From Propioniferax innocua (GTDB lineage Bacteria > Actinomycetota > Actinomycetes > Propionibacteriales > Propionibacteriaceae), in contig NZ_VFOR01000001.1 of the NCBI RefSeq assembly GCF_006716235.1, forward strand, positions 1,178,001 through 1,242,000: a stretch of DNA of 64,000 nucleotides. Direction: 5' to 3'. Both the position numbers and the translations under genes were made by a program. Below the pieces are notes generated by a model. That model saw only the letters and a program-made list of their open reading frames with translations, did no database searches and was not told the origin of the DNA. The first letter of the stretch is position 1; every line of letters begins with the position of its first letter. Below are positions 8,497 through 18,093 of this stretch, in pieces.

Positions 8497-9462
8497 TCAG
8501 ACCTTCTCCACCTGGGAGAAGGTCAGGTCGATGGGGGTGTCTCGACCGAGGATCTCCACCAGAGCCTTCAGACGCTGGCTGTTGGCGTTGATCTCGGTGA
8601 TGGACGCATGGACGCCGGCGAACGGGCCGTCGGTGACCATGACCGAATCGCCGACGCTGAAGTCCGCGACCTCCACCTTTGGCTTGGTGACGGTCTTGGA
8701 CTTGGATTTGGCGACCTTGTTGACCTCGGTGACGACGCTTGGGGTGAGCATGCGCTCCACCTCGTCAAGGGTCAGCGGAACAGGGTTGGTGGCGTTGCCG
8801 ACGAACCCGGTCACCGAGGGGGTGTGACGCACGAGGCTCCACGACTCATCGGTGAGCTCCATGCACACCAGCACATAGCCGGGCAAGACAGTTCGCGTCA
8901 CCATCTTCTTGTTGCCCGCGCGAATCTCGGCCACCTCTTCGGTGGGGACACGGACGTCGAAGAGGAAGTCCTCCAGGCCGAGGGACTCGGCCCGCTGTTC
9001 GAGGTTCTGCTTGACCCGCTTCTCCATGCCGGAGTACGTATGCACGACATACCAGTCGCCCGGCTTGGCGCGCAGCTCCGACCGCAGCTCCTCCATGGCC
9101 TCGGCCAGGAGGTCGGCGTCAGGAGCTTCCTCGTCCTCACCCTCCTTGTCCTCGCCGAAGTCGATCCCGGTGGAGCCCTGCTCCTCGGCCGCGTCATCGC
9201 TGCCGCCGAAGTCGAGGTTGATCTCCTCCTCGGAGGAATCGGCCTCGTCGGCACCGCCGAGGTCGAGGTCGATGTCCGCTTCCTCGCTCGTCTCCTCTGC
9301 GGAGTCCTCGCCGAAGTTCAGTGCGATGTCCTCGCCGGAATCGACGTCCTCGGCGGGGTCGAAGCCAGCCAGCTTGGGTTCCTCGCTGGTGGTGGGCTCG
9401 CCGAGGTCGAGCTCGACGTCCTCGGTCTCACCGAGGTCGGGATTCTGGGGATTGTCCGTCAC
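8497..9462 (-). CDS. nusG: Transcription termination/antitermination factor NusG with acidic N-terminal extension
   Basis: 321-residue transcription elongation factor that bridges RNA polymerase and Rho or ribosome. The NGN domain begins near residue 135 ([43 protein letters not shown]) and the KOW domain follows ([40 protein letters not shown]). The first ~130 residues are a highly acidic tail with repeated (I/L)(D/N)(L/F)(D/G)(F/L)GE blocks, far longer than in E. coli NusG (181 residues) and longer than most actinobacterial forms. The GTG start at 9462 has GGAGG 9 nt upstream. Co-oriented with secE, 28 bp away. Confidence 0.96.
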   Translation of the reverse strand: MTDNPQNPDLGETEDVELDLGEPTTSEEPKLAGFDPAEDVDSGEDIALNFGEDSAEETSEEADIDLDLGGADEADSSEEEINLDFGGSDDAAEEQGSTGIDFGEDKEGEDEEAPDADLLAEAMEELRSELRAKPGDWYVVHTYSGMEKRVKQNLEQRAESLGLEDFLFDVRVPTEEVAEIRAGNKKMVTRTVLPGYVLVCMELTDESWSLVRHTPSVTGFVGNATNPVPLTLDEVERMLTPSVVTEVNKVAKSKSKTVTKPKVEVADFSVGDSVMVTDGPFAGVHASITEINANSQRLKALVEILGRDTPIDLTFSQVEKV

Positions 9463-9490
9463 GAAAGATTGCCTCCGAAATTGGCGCTGT

Positions 9491-10054
9491 TCAGCCGAAG
9501 AACCGCAGGATGGCCGAGCCGAACAGCAGGTCGAGCAGGCTCACGAATGCCACGATGAAAATCACGAAGACGAGAACCACCACGAAGTACTGCCAGACCT
9601 CGCCGGCACTCGCCCACTTCACCTTCTTGAGCTCGGACACCGATTGTTTGGTGAAGGTCACCGGCCCAACCCGCGGGGGTTCGGCATCGGGTTCGAGGTT
9701 CGTCATGTCGAGCTTCGTGAGCCCATCGGACGAATCCTGCGCGCCCTCGTCGCTCGCGGCGCGGCGCTTGGGGCGCTGCGTGGCGCGTTTGCGCGTCCGG
9801 GTCGCGGCAGTGGCCCCCGAAGCCGGAGCCTCCTCGGATTCCTCGAGCGCGTTCACCTCGTCGGTGGCACGGCCGAGCTTGGCTTCATTGACATCGGGGG
9901 TGGAGGGGTCGTCGACGTAATCGTCGGTGTCGGTGTCCTCGGAATCGACGATCTCCTCCGACTCGGAAAGCTCTGCGGGCACGACATCGTCCGACTCGTC
10001 GCGCGAGTCGGCGTGCTTATCGTCAGCCACTGATTCCTCCGGGTCGTCCATCAT
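9491..10054 (-). CDS. secE: Protein translocase subunit SecE with long N-terminal extension
   Basis: 187-residue membrane subunit of the SecYEG channel. Only the last ~60 residues are the SecE core: amphipathic [19 protein letters not shown] followed by one membrane helix [21 protein letters not shown]. The N-terminal 120 residues are acidic ([22 protein letters not shown]) with a basic patch ([14 protein letters not shown]). The start is ATG 10054 (MMDDPEES); an in-frame extension upstream runs into the tRNA-Trp leader and is not coding. It lies directly downstream of tRNA-Trp, the usual actinobacterial order. Confidence 0.93.
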   Translation of the reverse strand: MMDDPEESVADDKHADSRDESDDVVPAELSESEEIVDSEDTDTDDYVDDPSTPDVNEAKLGRATDEVNALEESEEAPASGATAATRTRKRATQRPKRRAASDEGAQDSSDGLTKLDMTNLEPDAEPPRVGPVTFTKQSVSELKKVKWASAGEVWQYFVVVLVFVIFIVAFVSLLDLLFGSAILRFFG

Positions 10055-10108
10055 TGACCGACCCCAGGATCCACACGTCCGTGACGCGGGATCCCGGGGC
10101 CGTTCTCG

Positions 10109-10181
10109 CAGGGCACGCGGGACTCGAACCCACAACCTTCGGTTTTGGAGACCGATGCTCTGCCAGTTGAGCTAGTGCCCT
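10109..10181 (-). tRNA. tRNA-Trp (anticodon CCA)
   Basis: 73-nt cloverleaf. Acceptor stem AGGGCAC/GTGCCCT, D arm TAGCTCAACTGGCAGAGCA, anticodon loop CTCCAAA with CCA, T arm GTGGGTTCGAGTCCCGC, discriminator G. CCA end is not encoded. Placed immediately upstream of secE as in other actinobacteria. Confidence 0.96.
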
Positions 10182-10274
10182 TCGGCGCACGCATCGAGCG
10201 AACGACACGTCTACCGACCAGTGGAGTTTACGTGCATTACCCCACCGAGTCCAACCGGGTTCCGCACCCGCCCC

Positions 10275-11525
10275 TCACAACTGCTCGGCAGCAGCCAACA
10301 GGACGCAGGTCGCGACACCCTCCATCGCCGGCCGCAGCTCATCCATCGGAGGGAAGGACGGCGCAATTCGGATCACGGCATCGTCCGGATCATGACGCAG
10401 CGGGTGGGCCGCTCCGGCCGGCGTCAGCGCGATACCGGCTTCCTTGGCCAAGGCCACGACACGCGACGCGGTCCCGTTGGGCACGCGCAGCGCCACGAAG
10501 TAGCCACCGCGGGGCTTGGTCCACTCCGCGACCCCGTATCCACCGAGACGCTCGGAGAGCACCTCGTCCACGAGAGCGAACTTGGGCGCGAGCTGCTCGC
10601 GATGCTTGCGCATATGAGCGCGTACGCCCTCGGCGTCGCCAAAGAAGGCCGCGTGTCGCCAGTGGTTGATCTTGTCGGGCCCGATGGTCCGGAACTGCGT
10701 GTGCCCGCGGTACCAGTCGAGATTCGTCTTCGACGAACCGAAGAAGGACACTCCCGCACCGGCAAAGGTGATCTTGGAGGTGGAGGCGAACGCGAAGACA
10801 CGGTCGGGATTACCGGCGGCCGCGGCCATGTCGAGAATCGGCAGCATCTCCGCCGGCTCATCGGTGAGGTGGTGCAGCCCGTAGGCGTTGTCCCAGAAGA
10901 TGCGGAAATCCGGGGCCGCGGGCAGGGCGAGGATCTTCTCCACCACTTCTCGGCTCCACACGGTGCCGCTCGGGTTGCCGTACATCGGCACCACCCACAT
11001 GCCCTTGACCTGTTCATCGGCCAACAGGGCAGCAAGCTCCTCGACGTTCACACCATCGTCGGTGAGCGGGATCGGAATCATCTCGATACCGAGATGCTCG
11101 GTGATTGCGAAATGGCGGTCATAGCCGGGCACCGGACACACGAATTTGACCTGTTGATTCGACCAGGGCTGCTGCCCGGCGATGCCATGGAGCGACGCGT
11201 ACGTCACGCAGTCATGCATGAGCGAGAGCGAAGCGTTGTCACTGGCCACGAGCAGGTCAGGATCGATCATGAACAGCTCGCCGAAGATCTCGCGGATCTC
11301 TCGGAGCCCGTCGAGCCCGCCGTAGTTACGGACGTCCGGGCCGGCCGGGAGGTCGACGCTGCCTGGGAGCTCCAGCAGGGCATTGGAGAGGTCGAGCTGC
11401 TCACTCGACGGCTTGCCGCGCGTCAGGTTGAGGCTGAGGCCACGCCCACACAGCTCCTGATGTTCTCGCTCCTGCTCCGCCAGCAGGGCAGCCCGCTGAT
11501 CGGCGTCCATGTCACTCAATCGCAT
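10275..11525 (-). CDS. Aspartate aminotransferase, type Ic (AspT-like)
   Basis: 416-residue PLP-dependent transaminase expected to interconvert aspartate and oxaloacetate with 2-oxoglutarate/glutamate. The Ic-type N-terminal signature LNLTRGKPSSEQLDLSNALL is clear, with VPMYGNPSGTVWS, FWDNAYGLHHL and the PLP lysine in FASTSKITFAGAG (about Lys251). The frame is open back to 11633, but ATG 11525 (MRLSDMDADQR) is the better start: TATGGT lies 6 nt upstream, suggesting a leaderless transcript. It is divergent from the kinase gene at 11701 and lies just before tRNA-Trp-secE. Confidence 0.92.
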   Translation of the reverse strand: MRLSDMDADQRAALLAEQEREHQELCGRGLSLNLTRGKPSSEQLDLSNALLELPGSVDLPAGPDVRNYGGLDGLREIREIFGELFMIDPDLLVASDNASLSLMHDCVTYASLHGIAGQQPWSNQQVKFVCPVPGYDRHFAITEHLGIEMIPIPLTDDGVNVEELAALLADEQVKGMWVVPMYGNPSGTVWSREVVEKILALPAAPDFRIFWDNAYGLHHLTDEPAEMLPILDMAAAAGNPDRVFAFASTSKITFAGAGVSFFGSSKTNLDWYRGHTQFRTIGPDKINHWRHAAFFGDAEGVRAHMRKHREQLAPKFALVDEVLSERLGGYGVAEWTKPRGGYFVALRVPNGTASRVVALAKEAGIALTPAGAAHPLRHDPDDAVIRIAPSFPPMDELRPAMEGVATCVLLAAAEQL

Positions 11526-11531
11526 GTGCTC

Positions 11532-11537
11532 ACCATA
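11532..11537 (-). promoter_or_regulatory. Leaderless -10 box for the aspartate aminotransferase gene
   Basis: TATGGT on the minus strand, 6 nt before ATG 11525; no convincing -35. Confidence 0.5.
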
Positions 11538-11700
11538 CTCGCCGGACGCGTGCTCACCTGCGCCTGCGGTGGCACCGAGACGCCCTCCGAAGAATTCCAA
11601 GATCATTTGCCGCTGCTGGATGCGTGTCCACAAGTTCTGCAGTTCGCGCAGACGTGAGTACTATCGGCCATACCTCGATCTCGTCCAGGAGCCCGTTCGC

Positions 11701-13173
11701 ATGAATGTTGCTAGATCGGCACCCGCAATGCAGGGTCCGCCGGGCTCTTCGGAGACCCTCGCCGGGTTCTCCGACTGGCAGGAGATCGGCCGCGGCGGCG
11801 ACGCCACGGTCTATCGAGCGATCCAGGATGGCTTGGGCCGCGAAGTGGCGATCAAGGTCCTCACTGTCGACGATGCCGAATCGGTGCGCCGCTTCACGCG
11901 CGAAGTGCAGCTCATGGTCGCGCTGGGGCGTCAGCATCCGAACATCGCCAAGGTGTTGCAGATCGGCACCTCGAGCCACGGGCGCCCCTGCATCGTCATG
12001 GACTACTACGAACTGGGCTCACTGGATCGACGCCTCAACGACGAAGGCCCACTCCCTGCCCAAGACGTGGCACATGTCGGCCAGGTGGTGGCCGACGCAC
12101 TGGCGTTCGCACATCAGAAAGGTGTGCTGCATCGCGACATCAAGCCACAGAACATCTTGATGATGCCAACGTCGTACGTGCTCGCCGACTTCGGCATCGC
12201 GCGACTGATCGATCAGGCCCACACCGCTTCGTCGGATCGGTTCTCCTACCGCCATGCCTCTCCGCAGGTGCTCAACGGCGACACCCCCAGCGAACTCGAC
12301 GATGTGTTCTCCTTGGGCGCCACGCTCTACCACCTGCTCGACGGTCAGCCGCCGTTCACGCTCCCCGGCCAACGCGATACCGCATTGAGCTACATCAAAC
12401 GCGTCCTGGAATTGCCGCCGCGAGCCCTCAGCCGGGACGACGTACCGCCTTCATTGCTGCAGATCGTCGAGGTGGCTCTGCACAAGGACCCCGCGACGCG
12501 TTTTCAGTCAGCCGCTGAGATGCGCGACGCCCTGTCCGATGCCCTGCGTGAATCCCGCGGTATCCCGGCCTCCCCGGTGATGGGCGGATGGACCGCAGCC
12601 AGTGGCAGCTCTCCAGCTGCCCCTCCCCCAGCACCGGCCCCACATGGGCAGTGGTCACCGGCACAGCTGCCAAGCGCACGGTCTGCCAACGAACCCCCGG
12701 CCTTCGTGCCACCTGCACCCGATGAGACCGACGCCCCACACCGCCCGCCGTGGTTGGCCTTCGGCCTCACCGGCATCGTCGTCGGCGTGGTCCTGGTACT
12801 GCTGATGTCGTTCCTTGGAAATCTCCGGAATGATTCCCCTTCGGGACCGGCACCGACGCCGTCACGGGCCGCTCCCACCACCACGGCTGCGCCCGACGCC
12901 AGCCTCGAACCCTCCGACGTGCAGCTCACATATTTCCCTGAAGGTGACTACACCGTGGTCGAGTGGAAACGCCCCGAAGAGCTACCCGTCGGCTATGTGG
13001 TCACCTATGTCCTGGATGACGCCGCCACCGGAACCCCCGTGACCCGCCACGGGCAGGCCACCGACGCGCAGCTCCCCAGCGCACCTCCGGGCCCGCAGGT
13101 CTGCGTCGGCGTCGCTGCTCACAGCTCCGATGGACGCTACGGCCGCGCCCTGGCCTGTACTTCTCGCGGCTGA
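11701..13173 (+). CDS. Membrane-anchored Ser/Thr protein kinase (PFNA-cluster type)
   Basis: 490-residue Hanks-type kinase. The catalytic domain (about residues 25-290) has the glycine loop IGRGGDATVY, Lys52 (VAIKVL), catalytic HRDIKPQN with Asp146 and the DFG at Asp163. The APE motif is degenerate (SPQ). After a Pro/Ala-rich juxtamembrane linker comes a single membrane helix (about 352-374, LTGIVVGVVLVLLMSFLG) and an outer domain of about 110 residues with Fn3-like strands (YTVVEWKRPEELPVGYVVTYVLDD). ATG 11701 is preceded by AGGAGCCC. It converges on the transglutaminase-DUF58-MoxR-Fn3 operon; kinases of this kind are linked to such genes in the bifidobacterial PFNA cluster, so the surface proteins or the FHA-like protein may be its partners. 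That link is inferred. Confidence 0.92.
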   Translation: MNVARSAPAMQGPPGSSETLAGFSDWQEIGRGGDATVYRAIQDGLGREVAIKVLTVDDAESVRRFTREVQLMVALGRQHPNIAKVLQIGTSSHGRPCIVMDYYELGSLDRRLNDEGPLPAQDVAHVGQVVADALAFAHQKGVLHRDIKPQNILMMPTSYVLADFGIARLIDQAHTASSDRFSYRHASPQVLNGDTPSELDDVFSLGATLYHLLDGQPPFTLPGQRDTALSYIKRVLELPPRALSRDDVPPSLLQIVEVALHKDPATRFQSAAEMRDALSDALRESRGIPASPVMGGWTAASGSSPAAPPPAPAPHGQWSPAQLPSARSANEPPAFVPPAPDETDAPHRPPWLAFGLTGIVVGVVLVLLMSFLGNLRNDSPSGPAPTPSRAAPTTTAAPDASLEPSDVQLTYFPEGDYTVVEWKRPEELPVGYVVTYVLDDAATGTPVTRHGQATDAQLPSAPPGPQVCVGVAAHSSDGRYGRALACTSRG

Positions 13174-13193
13174 GCCCAAGCACGCTGGCTCCG

Positions 13194-13257
13194 CCCCGAG
13201 TCGGAATGGCCCCGAGTCGGGATGGCCCCGAATCGGGATAGCCCCGAGCCGGAATGC
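13194..13257. repeat. Four tandem 16-bp repeats between convergent genes
   Basis: Four units of CCCCGAGTCGGGATGG with small changes (13194, 13210, 13226, 13242). Each unit contains a short CCGA/TCGG self-complementary core. The array fills most of the 113-bp gap between the kinase stop and the transglutaminase stop and may serve as a bidirectional terminator. Confidence 0.85.
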
Positions 13258-13286
13258 ACCAGCCATGCCATCGGAAATCCGGGGCG

Positions 13287-15521
13287 TCATCTGTGCCGGG
13301 ACGAGCCCTTTCGGAGGAACGGGACAGGAGACAACGCCCATACCACGCGTCGCCACCAAGTGGCACCACCGCGGAGGGTCTCCTCCACCCGAGCGGCACG
13401 CTCGAAGTGCTCGGCGCTCTCAGCCGTGGATGCCGCTCCCGATGCGGCGAAGGACTCGAACTCGGCGGCACGCGCGATCTGGACCGCGTCGTCGGGCGCA
13501 TCCAAGCGCCGCGCTCGTTCGGTGGCCGTCTGCTGGGTGGACATCGAGCCGCCTGCGAGAGTGACGGCGTCCTCGATGTACTGCCACGCGCCTACCGCGC
13601 CTCTTGCTCGCTGCCCCCGCCGCCGTAAGACACGTGCCATCACAAGAGCGCCGAGCAGCAGCAATGTGCCCGCGAGGATGACCGCGAGGACGATCCATGC
13701 CGGGTTGACGCCCCCATCCTCCTGGTTTGCGGACCGATCGGGCCGCGGTTCGTTCTCATCAGGAGCCTGCTCGGCGTTTTCGGGGTTCTCCTCGCTCTGT
13801 GGCGGGTTCGCAGCGACCGGCGAGATCTGATCGGTATCGGGGGTCGGGTTGAACGGAACCCAACCCTGCCCCTGGAAGTACACCTCCGGCCACGCCAGAG
13901 CATCGCTGCCGTGCACCACGTGCGTTCCATCGGCACCTTCCAATGGTGTGCCGGCGGAGAAGCCGACCACGACACGTGTCGGCAGCCCCTGCGACCGCGC
14001 GAGGACAGCGAAGGCCGTGGCGAACTGCTCGGATGTTCCGGCACGTCCTCCCTCGGACTCGGGGGCGAGCAGAAAGGTCGTCAGACGCCCGTACGAGTGC
14101 CCCGCGGGGAGCTCCGCGGTGAAGGAACGGTTGTTCTTGATCCCCGCTTCCAGTGCTCGAGCCTTGTCATACGGGGATTCGGCTTCAGCGGTGAGTTCCT
14201 CACCGTAGTCCGCGAGTTCATCGGGCAGTCGGGGAACGCCCAGATAGTCGGGCAGGTCCGGCACGGGAGCGTCAGGCAGCTGCGCCTGATCCGGTTGTGA
14301 CACCACCGACGTGACGCTGTAGCTCAGCGCCCCTTCCTTCGGGATGTCGGGACTGATCAGCGTGCCGGTGGCGGGATTCACCTCGGCGTCCGGAAGGGAG
14401 ACGATGTTCGGGTGGCCAGGGGCGGGGAGCCAGCGTGTCTGCTGGGGCCACACCACGTTGACCCGCGCGATCTCCTGCTGCCCCGCGATCGGAGGGCTCA
14501 CCGGTCGATTCGACCCCACCGGGTCGTAGGGACGTTGGGGTGGACGAAAGGTAGCCCCGTCGAACTCGGACATGACCGCCAGATGCACCGGGACGTTGTC
14601 CCCACTGCGCCGGAAGATCTCGGTCTCGGGTTCCTTGGCCCAGTGCGAGATGTACGGCATCGGGTTGGGCTCCTGGTTGAGCGTTTCGTTGCGCTCGATG
14701 AGCTCTTGGGGCTGGAAGGGTTCACCGAGCTGGAGGAAGGCACCGCCCGAGGCCACCAGGGCGAGCACCGCAGCCACCACGACGCCGCGTACAGGTCCTG
14801 ATCCTTTGGTGGTGGTCTCAGCGGCACCTGCCGGATGCGTGCCGACCCGAGAATCTGCCACGAAGGTGGGTGATTTCGAGCGGTTCCACAGCGACCAGTC
14901 GGCCAGCCAGGTGAGCACCATCCCGGCGGCGATCAGCCCATGCTCGTCAGCTTCGCCGCCTGACAGAAGCTGTCCGCCCAGATATAGGACGATGCCAACC
15001 GTCAGGCTCCCGAGGACGCCCATGTTGCGGCCGGACCGAAGGTCGGCGACAAGTCCCACGATCACACCCACGAGCCATGCGAGCACAAGGCCCGGCAACA
15101 GCAGGCCGAAGGTCACCGGGGCCGGTGCCGGCGTCGTGAGAAGTTCGGGGAACGGCTCGGTGAAGGCGCCAACGAGGCCACGGCCAGCACGGCGACCCAC
15201 GATCATCATGGTCAGCACAGGCACGGCCAGGGCGACGAGCGCGGCGACGAAACCAACGAGACCGGTTCGTTTGAGACCCAGGATGATCCCGGCGGCCAGC
15301 ACGGCACTGGCCACCAGCGCACCCCACGCCACCACCATCGGAGACCACGCAGACGCGAACGATGCAGCACCCAGAACCAGGACGACGAAGGTCAGGGCGC
15401 CACGTGCGATGAGATAGCTGCGCTGTGAGGCCTCCTGCGAAGCGGCGGGCCCGGTCTCCTGCCGACCGAAACGGTTCGCCTCGGCGGTGCGAAGCGCAGC
15501 AGGATCGTGGATCTGGGTCAT
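13287..15521 (-). CDS. Transglutaminase-fold membrane protein (DUF3488/Transglut_core), catalytically degenerate
   Basis: 744-residue polytopic protein. About six N-terminal membrane helices (residues 35-260) precede an outer transglutaminase-like domain (about 380-570) and a C-terminal helix (about 610-635) with a cytosolic tail. The fold is clear from LARSQGLPTRVVVGFSAG and WPEVYFQGQGWVPFNPTPD. The catalytic Cys position holds Ser497 (AGTSEQFA) and the catalytic His position holds Leu542 (SDALAWPEV), so peptide cross-linking or cysteine-protease activity is unlikely; a binding role is more probable. ATG 15521 begins 1 nt after the DUF58 stop codon, so the two are translationally coupled. 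Last gene of the moxR-DUF58-tgm series. Confidence 0.88.
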   Translation of the reverse strand: MTQIHDPAALRTAEANRFGRQETGPAASQEASQRSYLIARGALTFVVLVLGAASFASAWSPMVVAWGALVASAVLAAGIILGLKRTGLVGFVAALVALAVPVLTMMIVGRRAGRGLVGAFTEPFPELLTTPAPAPVTFGLLLPGLVLAWLVGVIVGLVADLRSGRNMGVLGSLTVGIVLYLGGQLLSGGEADEHGLIAAGMVLTWLADWSLWNRSKSPTFVADSRVGTHPAGAAETTTKGSGPVRGVVVAAVLALVASGGAFLQLGEPFQPQELIERNETLNQEPNPMPYISHWAKEPETEIFRRSGDNVPVHLAVMSEFDGATFRPPQRPYDPVGSNRPVSPPIAGQQEIARVNVVWPQQTRWLPAPGHPNIVSLPDAEVNPATGTLISPDIPKEGALSYSVTSVVSQPDQAQLPDAPVPDLPDYLGVPRLPDELADYGEELTAEAESPYDKARALEAGIKNNRSFTAELPAGHSYGRLTTFLLAPESEGGRAGTSEQFATAFAVLARSQGLPTRVVVGFSAGTPLEGADGTHVVHGSDALAWPEVYFQGQGWVPFNPTPDTDQISPVAANPPQSEENPENAEQAPDENEPRPDRSANQEDGGVNPAWIVLAVILAGTLLLLGALVMARVLRRRGQRARGAVGAWQYIEDAVTLAGGSMSTQQTATERARRLDAPDDAVQIARAAEFESFAASGAASTAESAEHFERAARVEETLRGGATWWRRVVWALSPVPFLRKGSSRHR

Positions 15522-15522
15522 G

Positions 15523-16995
15523 TCAACGCACCGTCCTGTCCCACAATGCAGCCAGGTCACGCGAGCGGGGCCCGCGGAGCACGGTCACTCCCCCACCGGC
15601 TCCTGCACGGCTGGAGACCGGTGCGTCGCCTGAGCTGTCCACGATGAGCACTGCCCCCGATGCGCCGCGGATCGCGTACCCGGTGAGGTCCGGCAATGGG
15701 GCGAGCGCTCCGGAGATCACCGCCACCGAATCCAGGGTCCGTTTCGGCAGACGCATGTGTGCCGGTGCTGTGCTCGGTTGCACCTCCGCAAGTGCCGCAT
15801 GCACGCGTCGGGCATCGGTCTGGGCGGCTCCGAGACGCTCACTGACCGGGACATCGACCGATCCCGAGGTGGTGAGCAGATGCAACGGATGCCCTTCTTC
15901 GATGGCCGTCTGGGCCAGCGCGAATGCAACCTCCACCGCGTCTTCGAAGTCGGTGTCGGTCAGGGAACTGTCGGCGTAGTGATCGTCGCGGTCATCGAGG
16001 ATCACGGTGAGGTGTGGTGTGGAGGGGTCGGCGTCGTCTCGGATCATCAACATGCCGGTGCGGGCGCTCGTGGCCCAGTGGAGACGCCGAAGATCGTCAC
16101 CGGCCACGTATTCATGGAGGCCGACCAGATCTGTGCCACCGTGTTCGACCGACTCGTCGGCGCCAACGGCCGACCGACGGCGTCCCTTGGCGAGCTGGGT
16201 CAGCGGCACGCGACGCGGCAGCACCCGCACATGCTCGACGCTCCCTGCCTCCTGCGTGGTCATCGCCAGGCCGAAAAGCCCAACCCGGTGCACTGCCATC
16301 GGGCCAATGGGCAACAAGCCACGTCGCAATGTCGGCACACGGTACCGGGCTTCCCTGCCCCCCACTTCCACGTTGACACGCTGACGCCCGATGCGGTCGG
16401 TGATGCGGGTACGAACGAGCCAGAAGCCACGGGTGCTGACGCGAACCGTCGCATGGCACTCGCCGTGACGTTCCACCACGAGTGGTTCCACCTGCCGTTC
16501 CATGCGCAGACGCGGAGCCACGGAGACCGCTGCGGTCTCGACCACCAGGGCTGCGAGCAGGGCCAAACCGATTCCGAGGAGCGAGGGGTAGCGCAACAGC
16601 AGGGCCAGTGCCACGATCAGGACGGCTACCACCAGGACCACCAGTCCGCGGTTCGTCCACCGCCACAGCATCAGTCGCAGATCTCCGAGGTCGCGATCGC
16701 TCGACGCCGGGTCGTCATCACGACGACGCCAGAACGCACGCAGCCGATTCCTCCTGCTGCCCTTCGGTGCGCGTTGTCCTGTTTCGGGCCCGGGCGGCCC
16801 GGACTTCAGACCATCATCTCGGCCGGAAGGTCTGGGCGCCTGCGGTTGCGGGGCCGCAGGGCGTATTGGGCGGGGCGCGACCGGGCGCGGCGTCTCCTGC
16901 CCGGAGGGGTTGTTGCCAGGATTCTCGCGCATCGGCGCTTGGGGTTTCGGCGCCTGAGGCCCATTCGCTTCGGGCCGATGTGCCTGCTTGCTCAT
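15523..16995 (-). CDS. DUF58 (vWA-like) membrane protein
   Basis: 490-residue protein. Residues 1-95 are a Pro/Ala/Arg-rich cytosolic tail, then two adjacent membrane helices (about 112-155). The DUF58 signature is GLHEYVAGDDLRRLHWATSARTGMLMIRD (split here: GLHEYVAGDDLRRLHW, SARTGMLMIRD) near residue 290-325. DUF58 proteins work with MoxR AAA+ ATPases, probably in assembling or maturing envelope or metal-binding complexes. It overlaps the moxR stop by one base and is coupled to the transglutaminase-like gene. Confidence 0.9.
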   Translation of the reverse strand: MSKQAHRPEANGPQAPKPQAPMRENPGNNPSGQETPRPVAPRPIRPAAPQPQAPRPSGRDDGLKSGPPGPETGQRAPKGSRRNRLRAFWRRRDDDPASSDRDLGDLRLMLWRWTNRGLVVLVVAVLIVALALLLRYPSLLGIGLALLAALVVETAAVSVAPRLRMERQVEPLVVERHGECHATVRVSTRGFWLVRTRITDRIGRQRVNVEVGGREARYRVPTLRRGLLPIGPMAVHRVGLFGLAMTTQEAGSVEHVRVLPRRVPLTQLAKGRRRSAVGADESVEHGGTDLVGLHEYVAGDDLRRLHWATSARTGMLMIRDDADPSTPHLTVILDDRDDHYADSSLTDTDFEDAVEVAFALAQTAIEEGHPLHLLTTSGSVDVPVSERLGAAQTDARRVHAALAEVQPSTAPAHMRLPKRTLDSVAVISGALAPLPDLTGYAIRGASGAVLIVDSSGDAPVSSRAGAGGGVTVLRGPRSRDLAALWDRTVR

Positions 16996-17954
16996 CAGGC
17001 TGGCTGGGGCACGTTCAGCTTCGTGAGGATGTCCTCGGCGATCGAGTCACCTGTCTCGCCGGCGAGGTCGGCTTCACGAGTGAGAACCATGCGGTGGGCC
17101 AGGACCGGCCCCACGAGACGCTGGACGTCTCCGGGAACGACGAAGTTGCGTCCCTGCGCAGCCGCGTACACCTGAACGGCACGGACGAGGGCCCGCAGGC
17201 CACGGGTGCTCGCACCGAGTCGGAGTCGGGCGTCGTTGCGGGCGGCAGCGCCGATCTCATGGATGTAGCGGAGGATGCGATCATCGACGTGAACGGCCCT
17301 CAGCGATTCGGCGATCTGCGCAACCTGCTGGGGGTTGGTGACCGGTTTGATGTCATCGGTGCGGCCTGCTGTCGATCCCGGACGCAGGATGTTCATCTCA
17401 TGCTCGGCCTCGGGATATCCGATGGCGATACGGACCATGAAGCGGTCGAGTTGGGCCTCCGGCAGGCGATAGGTGCCATCAAGGTCGATGGGGTTCTGAG
17501 TGGCCACCACCAGGAACGGCTGTGGCACACGGTGGCTGGTTCCATCGACGGTGACCGTGCGCTCCTCCATGACTTCGAGCAGGGAGGACTGTGTCTTGGC
17601 CGCTGCACGGTTGATCTCGTCGGCCAACAGGACGTTGGTGAAGACCGGCCCCTGCCGGAACTGCACCGATCCATCAGCCGGGCTGAACACCGAGGTTCCG
17701 GTCACGTCGGCCGGCAACAGGTCAGGGGTGAACTGGACGCGCCGCGATTCACCGCCCATGGCTTGCGCGAGGGCACGCGCCAGCGTCGTCTTGCCGGTTC
17801 CTGGCACGTCTTCGAGAAGCACGTGGCCGTTGGCGAACATCGAGATCAGGACCAGATCGATCACTTCACGTTTGCCGACCAACGCCGATTCCACGGTCTC
17901 AGCAAGACGTGCATGGAGTTGCTGGAACACCACCACGGGATCGTGACTGTTCAT
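16995..17954 (-). CDS. MoxR-family AAA+ ATPase
   Basis: 319-residue AAA+ chaperone-like ATPase. Walker A EDVPGTGKTTLARAL near residue 45, Walker B VLLADEINRAAAKTQ, sensor 1 VVATQNPIDLDGTYRLPEAQ and the C-terminal lid are intact. ATG 17954 follows GGTGAGGGC; an upstream in-frame extension of 25 codons is unsupported. Next gene is DUF58 (1-base overlap), the common MoxR-DUF58 pair. Confidence 0.95.
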   Translation of the reverse strand: MNSHDPVVVFQQLHARLAETVESALVGKREVIDLVLISMFANGHVLLEDVPGTGKTTLARALAQAMGGESRRVQFTPDLLPADVTGTSVFSPADGSVQFRQGPVFTNVLLADEINRAAAKTQSSLLEVMEERTVTVDGTSHRVPQPFLVVATQNPIDLDGTYRLPEAQLDRFMVRIAIGYPEAEHEMNILRPGSTAGRTDDIKPVTNPQQVAQIAESLRAVHVDDRILRYIHEIGAAARNDARLRLGASTRGLRALVRAVQVYAAAQGRNFVVPGDVQRLVGPVLAHRMVLTREADLAGETGDSIAEDILTKLNVPQPA

Positions 17955-18093
17955 GCCCTCACCTTCGTTTGGTCTTCTGAGGAACCTGCTCGTCCCTCTC
18001 GCATTGCGGTTTCTCCTCGGCCTCGGCACAGCTCATCTGGGCCGAACCACTCGCAGACATTATCGCGACCCGCAGACAAGGAAACAGGCTTCA

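Noticed and set aside
11554-11979. A minus-strand frame over the kinase start
   Set aside because: Antisense shadow of the kinase N-terminal coding region; no motif.
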